Assembly: GCF_002914525.1 (NCBI RefSeq)
Contig: NZ_LODW01000043.1
Location: forward strand, 108,577-172,576
Direction: 5' to 3'
From: Rhizobium hidalgonense
GTDB taxonomy: Bacteria > Pseudomonadota > Alphaproteobacteria > Rhizobiales > Rhizobiaceae
DNA length: 64,000 bases
Part shown: piece by piece, positions 34,130-43,018 of the stretch
How the letters are laid out: each line of letters starts with the position of its first letter
How positions within the stretch are numbered: position 1 is the first letter of the stretch
Translations under genes and position numbers: made by a program
The notes under the pieces: model-generated
The model's database searches: none
What the model saw: only the letters and a program-made list of their open reading frames with translations
What the model was told of the DNA's origin: nothing

Positions 34130-35175
34130 ACGCACGCCCTGCAATCTCCGCCGAACGGCATTTTCTGGCAGAGGCGCTGGAACCCATCCGGGCCTTTCTC
34201 GACGATCCTGCCGTTGTCGAGATTTCCTGCCAGCGCAGCAACGAGATCTGGCTCGAGAAGATCGGCCAGCTCAGCATGGTTAGCCAACAGGTCGACGGCC
34301 TGGACCAGGACGCAATCCGCCACATGGCGTCTCGCGCGGCGTCTTTTACCAAGCAGACCGTCAACGCTGAGAACCCGCTATTGTCGGCGACACTGACAGG
34401 CGGCGAGCGCGTGCAGTTCGTCCTTAGTCCGACGTCGGCGACGGGGCATGCATTCTCGATCCGCAAGCAGTTCATTCGTCGCTTCGACCTAGACGACTAC
34501 GAGAAGGCCGGCGCGTTTCGCTTCACGAAGGTTACTGGCGATGACTATATCGATGACGTGGATATCGAGCTTTCAACGCTGCTCCGCGCCGGCAAGATTC
34601 GCGCTTTCCTGGAACTCGCAGCCGTCAATCACCGCAGTATGCTGATTTCCGGTGGGACGTCCACCGGCAAGACGACGTTTCTCAACACCATGCTGACTTC
34701 CATTCCAAACCAGGAACGCTTCATCCTGATGCAGGATACGGAGGAACTCGAACCGCGACAGGAAAATGTCGTGTCGCTGCTGGTCTCGAAGGGAGGCCAA
34801 GGAGAGGCGAGGGTCACCATGACTGATCTGCTGGCCACGGCGCTACGGCTCAGGCCGGACAGGATCTTCATGGGCGAGCTGCGCGGCGACGAGGCGTTTG
34901 ATTTCCTGAACGCGATCAACACCGGCCATCCGGGATCGATGTCGACCATCCATGCGAACTCGCCGCACCATGCATTCAACCGCCTGTCGACGCTGGTGCT
35001 CAACAGCAATGTCCGCATGGAGCGCGACGATATCATTCGATATATCCGTTCGATCATCCCGATCGTGGTGCAGTTGAAGAAGAGCGATGCGGCCGGCGGC
35101 CGCGGCGTCAGCGAGATCTACTTTGCCGATGAGGTGGACAAAGATGGCAAGCGTATTCACGTCAGCGGAGACTGA
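34126..35175 (+). CDS. virB11: VirB11 hexameric ATPase
   Basis: A 349-residue traffic ATPase. Walker A GGTSTGKT lies at about 176-183, the Asp box MQDTEELEPRQ near 203, Walker B LRLRPDRIFMGELRGDEAFD near 240, and the His box NTGHPGSMSTIHANS near 265. These are the four diagnostic motifs of VirB11/PulE-type ATPases. It switches VirB4 between pilus assembly and DNA transfer. Its 3' end overlaps the virD4 start by 32 bases, so the two are coupled. No lesion is visible. Confidence 0.92.
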   Translation: MNARPAISAERHFLAEALEPIRAFLDDPAVVEISCQRSNEIWLEKIGQLSMVSQQVDGLDQDAIRHMASRAASFTKQTVNAENPLLSATLTGGERVQFVLSPTSATGHAFSIRKQFIRRFDLDDYEKAGAFRFTKVTGDDYIDDVDIELSTLLRAGKIRAFLELAAVNHRSMLISGGTSTGKTTFLNTMLTSIPNQERFILMQDTEELEPRQENVVSLLVSKGGQGEARVTMTDLLATALRLRPDRIFMGELRGDEAFDFLNAINTGHPGSMSTIHANSPHHAFNRLSTLVLNSNVRMERDDIIRYIRSIIPIVVQLKKSDAAGGRGVSEIYFADEVDKDGKRIHVSGD

Positions 35176-37855
35176 CCGCCCAAAATGGACCGTCCTGCAG
35201 CGTGCCTCGCTGATTACCTTGCCGGTCGCGCTGCTTTGCGCGGTCATGCTTTGGCTTATATTTTTCACGCTGATCTACGACGCCTATACCTCCTCCTTTG
35301 GGTCGGCCTCCTACTTCGACTATGTCGGGCAGGTGCGCTTCGTCGATGCTCTCCGCTATACCTGGTCGATCATTCACACTCGCAACACGGTCGGATTGTC
35401 GCTGCTGGCTTTCGCGCTTGCCGCGCCATTCCTGTTTCTCCTGCTGTGCCTCTGGATGCTGAAGGGAGGCAGGGCTCTCTCGCGCAAGATCCTCTACCTT
35501 TTGCATGTGCGCTCGATGTTCAGCCTGATCGCGCATACGGCTCTGGTCTTCGCGGCTGCCTATGCCGGCGTGATCGTCTATGGTGTGACCTTCTATCTCG
35601 TGGCCACCAAAGCCGGCGAACACGCCGAGATCGCCGGCTACTACGGCAATCATCTGGCCGCGATGTATCAGGCACCTTTCGGCGCGACCGACACGGCCGG
35701 GATCTATCAGAAGCCTTCCCGGCAGACGGTGCTAGCCGCGCTTGCCGGTCTTGCCGCCGCCGGCGCTCTGGTAGGATTTCCGATCGGCGCGGCCATCCAG
35801 CGTCGCCAGCGGATGATCATGGGCAGGGCGCGTCTGGCGACCTTGAAGGATGCGGCCGATTTTCGTCTACGCGACAAGCGCGGCATCGTCCTCGGTCTGA
35901 AACAAGGGCTTCTGCTGCGCAACGACGGCGACCAGCACGTCATGGTCATCGGCTCGCCGGGGCAAGGAAAATCGCGAGGCTTCGTCATCCCGACGATGAT
36001 GAGTTTTGAAGGGTCGCAGATGGTCCTCGATATGAGCGGTGAGCTGTTCGAGGAAACGTCGGGATACCTGAAGGACAAAGGCTACGAGGTATTTCTTCTG
36101 GCGCCAGGCTCGAAATTCACCGACGGCTATAACCCGCTCGATCTGATCAGCACCGAGCCGAACCAGCGGATCACCGACCTGCAGAAGCTGACGCAGATGC
36201 TGCTGCCGGAACGCCTGCGGTCCGACTCGTCCGACTTCTGGGAGGAGAGCGCCCGGATCCTACTGACGGCGATGCTGGGGTTTGTGCTCGAATGCCCGGA
36301 CTCGCGCAAGTCGCTCAGCGAACTTTACCGCATCCTCAATTCCATGTCCGACGAGCGCAAGGCGATCGTGCAATTGCTTGAAAACTACGAGGCGGTCCTT
36401 TCCGACCAGACCCGTATGCAACTGACCAAATTCGCCGGCCGCCACGAAAAGCTCGGGGAGGGGATTGCCGCCGAGATCGTCGCCAAACTCAACTTCTTGC
36501 AGAACCCGCTGGTCGAAGCGCTTACCTCGATCACGTCAATCCCGATCGACACAATCAGGACGCGAAAGATGGTGGTGTATATCCAGGCGGACTGGAACGC
36601 CATGCAGATCTACGAGCGGCTGATCTCGATGTTCATCCAGCAGATGGCCGACAAACTTGTCCAGATGGGCCCGTTGCGCAACGGCGAGCACGAGGTCCTG
36701 ATGATGCTCGACGAGTTCGGCAACGGCGGCCGTATCGATACGGTTCTGACGCTCGCGCCGCTGATCCGCAAGAACGGCGTGCGTTTCGTGTTCATTCTCC
36801 AGGATGGTGCCCAGCTCGAACGCCTCTACCAACGCTCGGGCCAGAAGATCCTCATGGGGGCATCGACGATCAAGCTGTTCATGAACTTCCAGAACCAGGA
36901 GGACGCGACAGCGGTCTCCATGGCAGCCGGCAAGACGACGGAATGGGTCGAGCAATCTTCCTATTCCCACCGCCACGGACGCCGCCAAAGATCGATTTCG
37001 AAAGTGCCGGTCTCGGTCGACCTGCTTCCCGTCAACACGCTGATGATGATGAAGCCTGAGGAGGCAATCCTGCAGGTCACCGGCATGCCGCTGATGCGGA
37101 TCATGAAACTCGATTCTGGCGGCGAGCGGATGTTCGCTAAAGTGCGCAAATTCGGCCCAGTGTCGCGGCCATGCATGGAGCCGGTCGAATCGACGATCGG
37201 CCATCGCGACCACGCAGCCGTCACACGGTCGTGGCAAGCCAACGACGAGCGCTTCATCGTCAAAGACGGTGTTCGCCATGTCTATATCTCCTCCCTCGAT
37301 GAGCTTCGCGATCGGCTCGATCTGGATGAGGCGCGTGAGGTTGGGGTTGCCGACGATGATTCATCCGCAGCGGAGCAGAAGCAGCGACGGAAAGAACCTG
37401 CATCGGAGCCCTTGGGAAGGCGTCGACAGGACCGCGCGCCGAACCGGCATGGTCCCGACCGTGGCCCCGGCGTTGGTCTGAAAATCGACGAGCGGAGACT
37501 TGCGGATAATGTCTATTCGGGATCTCCGGCTCGCAACGGTCGTCGACGCCAAGGTGTCAACCAGTCTACGGATCATGCAGCCGCCCGCCCTGCGGAGGCA
37601 GGCATTCTCAAGCGGCAGGAGGTCGGGGAAGCGTTCGGAAGCGACTTGCGGACCTTGAACGATGCGATCTTCGAGCAGACCGACGAGCTCTCACTCGAAC
37701 CAACCGACCTCAATTCGGACGTCGATCTCCTCATCGGGACCTTATCGAACCGCCTGACGCAGACGAGTTCACTGGATTACCTGCATCAGTTCGCGAGGGT
37801 GGCGCGCGATCCGTTGGGGGAGGAGGTCGAGCGACTCGATGAGCCGGGCGAATAG
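35144..37855 (+). CDS. virD4: VirD4/TraG type IV coupling protein
   Basis: A 903-residue protein. ATG 35144 has GAGG 9 bases upstream and lies inside virB11. The N-terminal 230 residues carry several hydrophobic segments (LPVALLCAVMLWLIFFTLIY, GLSLLAFALAAPFLFLLL). Walker A GSPGQGKS begins at about residue 270 and Walker B VLMMLDEFG at 518-526, followed by KNGVRFVFILQDGAQLERLY. It links the relaxase-DNA complex to the channel. The C-terminal 180 residues, from about 725, are charged, disordered-looking and extra to Ti VirD4 (about 670 residues); they may hold a substrate-specificity region. It closes the virB operon. Confidence 0.9.
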   Translation: MASVFTSAETDRPKWTVLQRASLITLPVALLCAVMLWLIFFTLIYDAYTSSFGSASYFDYVGQVRFVDALRYTWSIIHTRNTVGLSLLAFALAAPFLFLLLCLWMLKGGRALSRKILYLLHVRSMFSLIAHTALVFAAAYAGVIVYGVTFYLVATKAGEHAEIAGYYGNHLAAMYQAPFGATDTAGIYQKPSRQTVLAALAGLAAAGALVGFPIGAAIQRRQRMIMGRARLATLKDAADFRLRDKRGIVLGLKQGLLLRNDGDQHVMVIGSPGQGKSRGFVIPTMMSFEGSQMVLDMSGELFEETSGYLKDKGYEVFLLAPGSKFTDGYNPLDLISTEPNQRITDLQKLTQMLLPERLRSDSSDFWEESARILLTAMLGFVLECPDSRKSLSELYRILNSMSDERKAIVQLLENYEAVLSDQTRMQLTKFAGRHEKLGEGIAAEIVAKLNFLQNPLVEALTSITSIPIDTIRTRKMVVYIQADWNAMQIYERLISMFIQQMADKLVQMGPLRNGEHEVLMMLDEFGNGGRIDTVLTLAPLIRKNGVRFVFILQDGAQLERLYQRSGQKILMGASTIKLFMNFQNQEDATAVSMAAGKTTEWVEQSSYSHRHGRRQRSISKVPVSVDLLPVNTLMMMKPEEAILQVTGMPLMRIMKLDSGGERMFAKVRKFGPVSRPCMEPVESTIGHRDHAAVTRSWQANDERFIVKDGVRHVYISSLDELRDRLDLDEAREVGVADDDSSAAEQKQRRKEPASEPLGRRRQDRAPNRHGPDRGPGVGLKIDERRLADNVYSGSPARNGRRRQGVNQSTDHAAARPAEAGILKRQEVGEAFGSDLRTLNDAIFEQTDELSLEPTDLNSDVDLLIGTLSNRLTQTSSLDYLHQFARVARDPLGEEVERLDEPGE

Positions 37856-37934
37856 GCGCGTCTCCATCGCCAGCGATTCAAACCGGCGAGGCAAGCAAGA
37901 AGCGCCGCGTCACCTTTTTGAGGAGAGCAATATC

Positions 37935-38307
37935 ATGGGCGAGATTAAACACTTTTTCGAAAGCAGATTTTCCAGATCCTCGGAGTATCCAGCAGATCGT
38001 CTCCGCGGCAAAGGCTGACGCAGGTTTCTGGTTGATGGTGAACGAGCGCGAGATGGAGAGGCGGACGCTTGCCGTTAACGCGCTCACCACTGTGAGAAGC
38101 GAGGTGGGCAGTCCCGCTGCGGAAAGACTGACGCCGTCGATCGCACTTCTCGCCGAGGAACTGGTCTCGCGCATGTTTGGAACGTGTTCAACCGGGACCC
38201 TAGCGAACATTCAAGAGGCCTTGCTCCAAGCAGCGGGTGCCGAACTGCGGGATGCTCAATTACAGAACGCGGGAGATAGCTCCAGTTCCGACGTCGACGA
38301 CGGATAG
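37935..38307 (+). CDS. Small hypothetical protein, possible early frameshift
   Basis: A strong ribosome-binding site (GAGGAG) precedes ATG 37935, which reads MGEIKHFFESRFS and then soon stops. The neighbouring frame continues without stop to 38307 (DPRSIQQIVSAAKADAGFWL, then NEREMERRTLAVNALTTVRS). The two join sensibly if one base near 37970-37980 is extra. Otherwise a TTG start at 37918 would be needed. The protein would be about 124 residues, soluble, with no domain I recognise. It converges on the next gene and directly follows virD4. Confidence 0.4.
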
Positions 38308-39693
38308 CTACGACGCACGTCCACCGGCAGATAGGCTGGAAAGATTTCCGGCGTGTCGCACCTGATCGATGACCCACGACTGCAGACGCCGGGCAGTCTC
38401 AGCCGCGTTCGCCGCAGCCAGGTCGTTCGGAAAAATTCCAAAAAGGGGTCCGAGATACTTAGCTCGCGGCAACATCACCTCCTTCGCCTGACGATACTCG
38501 TCACTCTCCATTCCAAAGGCTTCGATGATAAGGTTTAAGGAATGGGTTGCTCCATAGCTGACGTTCAAGATGAAGTCTGGCCGGCATGGACCAATGGGTG
38601 TGTCAGAGGCGAAGAGTGGTTTGGTGATCTCGATACGAAGTTCTGGTGCGGCCTCAAATAGTGACTGTTGCAGCCAGAACAGGAGATGGGTTACGTCCCG
38701 CTCAAATCCCGATTCCACCGGAAACAGGGTGTCGCCATTGTAGACGGGCTGTGCATAGGCTTGGACCGCTCGGGCCGGCCCATCGTCATGGTCTCCAAAA
38801 TCGACATTCAACAGTGTCAGGAATGGTCCGCGGCTGGTAGGATCGCCACGAAGGGGCTGGCGGACTTTTGCCAGGATATCGAGCTTGCGCGCCGAGGATG
38901 CCGGCATGATTGTCTGTGTCGAAACGCTTGTCGCAAACAGCGCCATGAAGCCGGTTCGACGTACAGTCTCGGGCCAGTCTGGGCGCGAGGTTGCGATCAA
39001 CCGCTGCCAACGGCTGTCTGGATCACGGTAGTCGGCCGCCCATGTCGACATCAACGCGTTAAGCGTCCAGGTGCGCAGCACCCGAAACTCACGCGCTGCG
39101 GAGCGTAGCCTCGCAAGCTGATCTCCGAGGCTGAAATCCCGCTCATCCTGCAGGGGCGGAATGACATTGGTGCCGGCTTTATCTAGCACCCTCCAGAGGA
39201 TTGATCCAAGCCGGGAGGGCCGATCGTTTCGCTCGACCGATCGGATCCGGTCTGAGGCGGAGACGTCAGCAAGTCGGCCGGGAATGGCTGGGAGCGCATC
39301 GATGTAGCTTCGTTCCGACTTGGGCAACGGGCGAAGTTGATAGCCGCGATCGAAGCGAGAGGGCGCGGCATCCTTGTCGACATGAAACGGGCAGGCATGT
39401 GCATGGTTTGGGCGCTCTTCATGCCGGTCGGGATCTTCGTCTTTCGGCAGCAGGCGCCGTAGGGTGTATGTGTGTTCCTGTTGAATCGGGGCAAGAAGGG
39501 GCTGGTATCGGCCGGGCAGGCAGTCGCATTCGATCCAACCGTCCATCAACCGAGAGCGCTTGATGACGGATAGGGCGATGGCCTCGTCTTCACTGGAAGC
39601 AGCGTTGCCATACCAGGCGCGCAACGCAACTGCCTCGCGTTCTTCCAGTGTGGCGAGACCGTGGGCAGGGCTATTGCGAACAACGATCCGCAT
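38308..39693 (-). CDS. Conserved plasmid protein, possible nuclease-like C-terminus
   Basis: A 461-residue protein. Near the N-terminus is a Cys/His-containing region (DGWIECDCLPGRYQPLLAP, then HAHACPFHVD) that could bind zinc, with TYTLRRLLPKDEDPDRHEER between. This layout recalls the DUF1173 proteins of conjugative plasmids. The C-terminal third contains GPCRPDFILNVSYG and NLIIEAFGMESDEYRQAKEV, where Asp and Glu spacing resembles a PD-(D/E)XK endonuclease core. Both are suggestions only. No membrane segment is seen. It is the second gene of a minus-strand pair with the small membrane protein gene at 39703, behind the operator-like site at 40023. Confidence 0.55.
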   Translation of the reverse strand: MRIVVRNSPAHGLATLEEREAVALRAWYGNAASSEDEAIALSVIKRSRLMDGWIECDCLPGRYQPLLAPIQQEHTYTLRRLLPKDEDPDRHEERPNHAHACPFHVDKDAAPSRFDRGYQLRPLPKSERSYIDALPAIPGRLADVSASDRIRSVERNDRPSRLGSILWRVLDKAGTNVIPPLQDERDFSLGDQLARLRSAAREFRVLRTWTLNALMSTWAADYRDPDSRWQRLIATSRPDWPETVRRTGFMALFATSVSTQTIMPASSARKLDILAKVRQPLRGDPTSRGPFLTLLNVDFGDHDDGPARAVQAYAQPVYNGDTLFPVESGFERDVTHLLFWLQQSLFEAAPELRIEITKPLFASDTPIGPCRPDFILNVSYGATHSLNLIIEAFGMESDEYRQAKEVMLPRAKYLGPLFGIFPNDLAAANAAETARRLQSWVIDQVRHAGNLSSLSAGGRAS

Positions 39694-39702
39694 GCCGACG
39701 TC

Positions 39703-40011
39703 TTAGTACCCTGATATCCAGAGTTGGTAGCCTGTATATCCGCAAGCCGCTGCAGCGCTAAAAGCTGCCAATCTCTCTGCCCACGCATGGACGCGGCTGT
39801 GTTTTACGAGCCGCGCGTCCTCGAGAACGGCCGACAAAAAAACGTACACTGGGATCACCATAACGTAACCAACTGTCAGGCTGTCGCCGATCGACAGGCG
39901 GGCCGTGATGAAAATCAGTCCGAGGATCAAAAGCGCGACGGCGAGACGCGTCAGGTCAAATCGATAGCTGGACGTCGTGAACGATACCATCCAAATCCTC
40001 CGATCAAGCAT
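39703..40011 (-). CDS. Small inner-membrane protein of unknown function
   Basis: A 102-residue protein with at least three predicted membrane segments (LTRLAVALLILGLIFITAR, VGYVMVIPVYVFLSAVLEDA, LAAFSAAAACGYTGYQLWI). No family is recognised. Its start lies 11 bases from operator-like site 4 (40023-40038), so it is probably the first gene of the minus-strand unit regulated there, followed nine bases later by the 461-residue gene. A role in the transfer apparatus or in surface exclusion is possible but unproven. Confidence 0.55.
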   Translation of the reverse strand: MLDRRIWMVSFTTSSYRFDLTRLAVALLILGLIFITARLSIGDSLTVGYVMVIPVYVFLSAVLEDARLVKHSRVHAWAERLAAFSAAAACGYTGYQLWISGY

Positions 40012-40387
40012 AACGAATAGACTTTAACTGCAGTATAATTATTCGGCAATGGAATTTTTGTTCACAAGTGCAAGCCATGTCGTCCGACATCATCGCGACG
40101 ACGATCAAAGGGCGCAGTTCGAAGCCCCCTGCAATCCAGGACCGCTTGCTGCATTGTTGACTGACGGTGTAGAGAGGTAACGAGCTTGTGAACGTCCCAA
40201 TGACAACGATGGGCAACAAAGAGTTATAGGCATGCTTATGTTGATCATCTGTCGCCGTCGGATCCGCAATGATTGATTTATTTTCGAACATGTTGACAAA
40301 CAGGCGCCGCAGCGACGACTCTTTTCCAAGAGATGACGCGTCCTCTCCCGGCATGTCGCTTTCAACCGAACGCGGGATATTCGTGCA
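40012..40387. other. Divergent regulatory region
   Basis: 376 bases between the membrane-protein gene (minus) and the XRE regulator (plus), lower in GC than the surrounding genes. It contains operator-like site 4 at the left edge; no gene with a family signature is seen. Confidence 0.5.
40023..40038. promoter_or_regulatory. Shared operator motif, site 4
   Basis: TTTAACTGCAGTATAA; the right half is perfect and two bases differ in the left half. It lies just upstream of the minus-strand membrane-protein gene and 350 bases from the XRE regulator gene. Confidence 0.6.
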
Positions 40388-40729
40388 ATGCCACGTGTGA
40401 AGGTCGATGCCGACATAGAACTGGACAAGTCGATCCTCACATCGCTGTCGTTTCAGGAAAGACTGGCCGTCGGTATTGCCCGTCTGAAGGCTAGGCGTCG
40501 CGTTACCAACAAGGATTTGGCCGAGCAGCTCGGCGTATCGGAAGCCTACATGTCGCAAGTCACACGCTGCATGCGTGACGTGAAACTTTCGACCCTCGAC
40601 AAGATGCAGCGCGAGTGGAAAGTCGTTATCGAAGATCTGCTCAAGGTCACCGAAGACGATCTTACTCGCGTCGCAGCGTTGAGATCGCGGCGGGGAAAGA
40701 AAAAGAGGACAGCGGAGCCCGCTGCCTGA
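40388..40729 (+). CDS. XRE-type helix-turn-helix protein
   Basis: A 113-residue protein from ATG 40388. Residues 30-75 fit an XRE/Cro helix-turn-helix: GIARLKARRRVTNKDLAEQL then GVSEAYMSQVTRC, with the recognition helix at SEAYMSQVTR. A basic C-terminal tail (RSRRGKKKRTAEPAA) follows. The only DNA-binding regulator close to the transfer operons, it is a good candidate for the protein that reads the shared TTATAC-type palindrome; this is inference from location. It could instead be a nucleoid-type accessory factor. The N-terminus (MPRVKVDADIELDKSILTSL) has no signal. Confidence 0.7.
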   Translation: MPRVKVDADIELDKSILTSLSFQERLAVGIARLKARRRVTNKDLAEQLGVSEAYMSQVTRCMRDVKLSTLDKMQREWKVVIEDLLKVTEDDLTRVAALRSRRGKKKRTAEPAA

Positions 40730-40761
40730 CTCGGCTCTCCGGATCGATCGAAAACACGCGG

Positions 40762-41307
40762 CTAATGATTGAGGTTGAACCAGAACCGCTCCTTGACGCC
40801 CGTGTCGTTGGGTATGTCGAAGAAATAGGGGTCGGCGCGTCGCGGGCGCGGAGTGGCAATCCTTTGGACGCAGCCGGTGTCGTCGTTTCCAAAGCTGCGA
40901 CGAATGGTTTGACCAGGCGACTTCGTCGCATCTGAACGCAGGTTCGGCGAGCGGCAGACATCGACTGTCTTGATGCACTGGTCCGGCTCACCTCGCCATC
41001 CATTGTCGCCCTGTAAGCTGTAGCCGACTGTCGTGCCGGCTGGGCATTCCTCGAAATCCTCGCGGCCTGGCTTGCCCGAATTGGCTTCGTGGCAGATAGG
41101 CCAATCAAATCCGGGTTTCTTCATGGCAGCAATCAGCCTCGTTATGGGCGGAACGCAATAGGGAACGCCATGCCATGAGGGATTCTGCGATGCCGCGCAT
41201 AGGAGGACCTGACAACCCCATGACGCGTCGTCGGCCTTCGCATCAGGGCTCGATACGGTGAAGCTCCCAGCCGCCAACGCCGCGACCACGATTGAAAATC
41301 GTCTCAT
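40762..41307 (-). CDS. Exported Cys-rich protein of conjugation regions
   Basis: A 181-residue protein from ATG 41307 (GGAGGCGAAG upstream on the minus strand). The signal peptide RFSIVVAALAAGSFTVSS is followed by DDASWGCQVLLCAASQNPSW, then GVPYCVPPITRLIAAMKKPG with eight cysteines overall. The W-G-C-x-V-LLCAS pattern marks a family I recall only near T4SS conjugation genes of alphaproteobacteria and relatives; its function is unknown. It should be periplasmic and disulfide-bonded. It is the last gene of a five-gene minus-strand unit that starts at site 5 (43748). Confidence 0.65.
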   Translation of the reverse strand: MRRFSIVVAALAAGSFTVSSPDAKADDASWGCQVLLCAASQNPSWHGVPYCVPPITRLIAAMKKPGFDWPICHEANSGKPGREDFEECPAGTTVGYSLQGDNGWRGEPDQCIKTVDVCRSPNLRSDATKSPGQTIRRSFGNDDTGCVQRIATPRPRRADPYFFDIPNDTGVKERFWFNLNH

Positions 41308-41440
41308 TACTTCGCCTCCATCTATTTCTTGAATTAGCGTCCAGGTGCCACCGATCCTTGAAGGAAAGGGCCGGCCGTCCTGACGAGGAAGGCCATTTCG
41401 GCAATGGCGACGACATTGTCCGACTTGCTCATCGGCAGTC

Positions 41441-41755
41441 TCAATATCCTTCAATTCCCAGGCGCTTCAGAATGATTGCGGGATCGGTTTGGCAGTCTTT
41501 TTTCCATTCCGGATGACGCGCGCAGGCGTAGGCGTACTGGCTAAGGTCTGCCGACGACAGGTCGGCAAGCCGGTTGCCAACAGCCTTCCATTGCTGCACG
41601 TCCGCCGGATCACATCCGGCGCCGGCGACACCGCAGTGATCGGGGTCTCGCTGTTCGATCTGGTTGGGCGAACCAGCATTTTGCGCGCTGGCTGCAACCG
41701 GAACAGAGGCAAGCAAGGCCATTGCTACGACAAGGGTTTCGAGAACACGTTTCAT
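41441..41755 (-). CDS. Small exported protein of unknown function
   Basis: A 104-residue protein with a clear signal peptide (VVAMALLASVPVAASAQ). The mature part has four cysteines (DHCGVAGAGCDPADVQQWKA, YACARHPEWKKDCQTDP) and should be a small disulfide-bonded periplasmic protein. The W-K-x-V-G-x-R-L-A-x-L-S segment is followed by an L-S-x-YAYACA helix. No family is known to me. It follows the nuclease-fold gene by 25 bases in the same unit, hence a likely T4SS accessory. Confidence 0.6.
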   Translation of the reverse strand: MKRVLETLVVAMALLASVPVAASAQNAGSPNQIEQRDPDHCGVAGAGCDPADVQQWKAVGNRLADLSSADLSQYAYACARHPEWKKDCQTDPAIILKRLGIEGY

Positions 41756-41780
41756 TCAGCCTCCAGGCAGATTCTTCAAC

Positions 41781-42377
41781 TCAGCGCGTTGTTTGATTGA
41801 CGGGGAGCGGCAACGGCAGTCCCGGTTCGGATTCCGGCAGCCTGCGGTCGGACGTGTCTGCCTTCGCCACCGAAGCATCGTATAGCCAGGGCGCAAGCAG
41901 GTCGGGTGACGACCAGACTCCGTACCCCAGACCCCTGGCTTTTCTTTCGATGTCGAAATAGGCAGGCACCTGAGGCTCGCCCGGGTAGTTGAACGCATAG
42001 CCGATGCCTTCGGCAATTGCTGTCGCTGCCAGATTGGTCTCTCCGACGAAGCAGTGGGCGACCAACACCTGCTTGGCGTCGCGTCCGATCGGCCCGCAGT
42101 TGACGTTTTGGCCAAGCGTCCGAAGGATCATCCATGCACGTGACACCTGACCGGCAGGCCATCCCACTCCAGCGCTCGTCGCGGTCTGCTCCAGTCGGGG
42201 CGCCTCGTAGCCGGCGAGACGGACGACCTGTCGGCTCTTGACGAATTCGAAAGTCGTTGCATCAACGACCTGAACCATGCCGTAGATCTGGCGCGGCACA
42301 TCGGCTGGTCGACTTTGTGCAAGCGACGCCGCTGGTATCGCCATGAACAGCATCATCGAAACGGTCACAGCTTTCAT
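41781..42377 (-). CDS. Exported degenerate thermonuclease-fold protein 1
   Basis: A 198-residue protein with signal peptide (TVSMMLFMAIPAASLAQ). The body follows the SNase (OB-fold) order: VDATTFEFVKSRQVVRLAGY, then a helix, then AEGIGYAFNYP and ERKARGLGYGVW, like the end of SNase domains. Where the enzyme has R-L-x-x-x-D-x-P-E, this protein has RLAGYEAPR. The catalytic Glu is an Arg, and the second catalytic Arg also seems missing. It is therefore probably not a nuclease but a structural or binding protein of the envelope. It overlaps the next paralogue by 4 bases. Confidence 0.65.
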   Translation of the reverse strand: MKAVTVSMMLFMAIPAASLAQSRPADVPRQIYGMVQVVDATTFEFVKSRQVVRLAGYEAPRLEQTATSAGVGWPAGQVSRAWMILRTLGQNVNCGPIGRDAKQVLVAHCFVGETNLAATAIAEGIGYAFNYPGEPQVPAYFDIERKARGLGYGVWSSPDLLAPWLYDASVAKADTSDRRLPESEPGLPLPLPVNQTTR

Positions 42378-43018
42378 CGTTGGGTCCTCGCCTGCTGCGT
42401 GAGGAACGCAACCGGATGCGGCATGTCAGGATACGCCCAAAGCCCGGCGCGTGCAGATCGCGCCGCCTCCTCAGCCGTCCTATATCCAGGGACGATCAAA
42501 CGGCCCGCCCCGTCGACTGCGGCAAATCCCCATCCCTGAGCGATCATATAGGTTGCCAGATCGTAGCGGTGTTGGCCGGTGGTTGTCTGGCACGCCACGA
42601 CCGCATTGTTCTGGTCGAGATCTTTGATGGTGGCGCAGACGGGTCGGGTGTCCCGGATCAATGCTTGCACCATGATGAGGTCGAGCTCGCCGCAGTCGCG
42701 CACGACGCCGGCAGACACCGTGATATTTGTCCCTCGGAGGCACGATTGCAGGCCGTAGAGGCGATACCGCCGGCCGCTGGAAATCCAGGTGTCACCGGTT
42801 TCGAATTGCGCCTCTGAAGGAAAGGGAAGGAATTTGGACTGATCGTCGTCGCGCGCGCCAGTGGCGGGCAACTCTTGTTCAGAGGCCTGAACTCGGACGA
42901 CCGGTGCAGAGGCTATCGGCGTCATGTCGCCTTGTGCAAGCAGCGGCATGATGTTCATCGCTGCTGAGAGGCCGGACACTGTGATCGTGGAAATCAGCAT
43001 GAGTGATCTCACCCGCAT
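42374..43018 (-). CDS. Exported degenerate thermonuclease-fold protein 2
   Basis: A 214-residue protein from ATG 43018, in a TGATG overlap with the gene upstream. A signal or anchor segment (LMLISTITVSGLSAAM) is followed by a variable linker and an SNase-like domain: GRRYRLYGLQSC, IMVQALIRDTRPVC, DLATYMIAQGWGFAAVDG, EEAARSARAGLWA. At the catalytic site it reads RLYGLQSCL, so the Asp and Glu are lost. Four cysteines replace them, suggesting disulfides. It belongs to a tandem set of three paralogues; function unknown. Confidence 0.6.
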   Translation of the reverse strand: MRVRSLMLISTITVSGLSAAMNIMPLLAQGDMTPIASAPVVRVQASEQELPATGARDDDQSKFLPFPSEAQFETGDTWISSGRRYRLYGLQSCLRGTNITVSAGVVRDCGELDLIMVQALIRDTRPVCATIKDLDQNNAVVACQTTTGQHRYDLATYMIAQGWGFAAVDGAGRLIVPGYRTAEEAARSARAGLWAYPDMPHPVAFLTQQARTQR

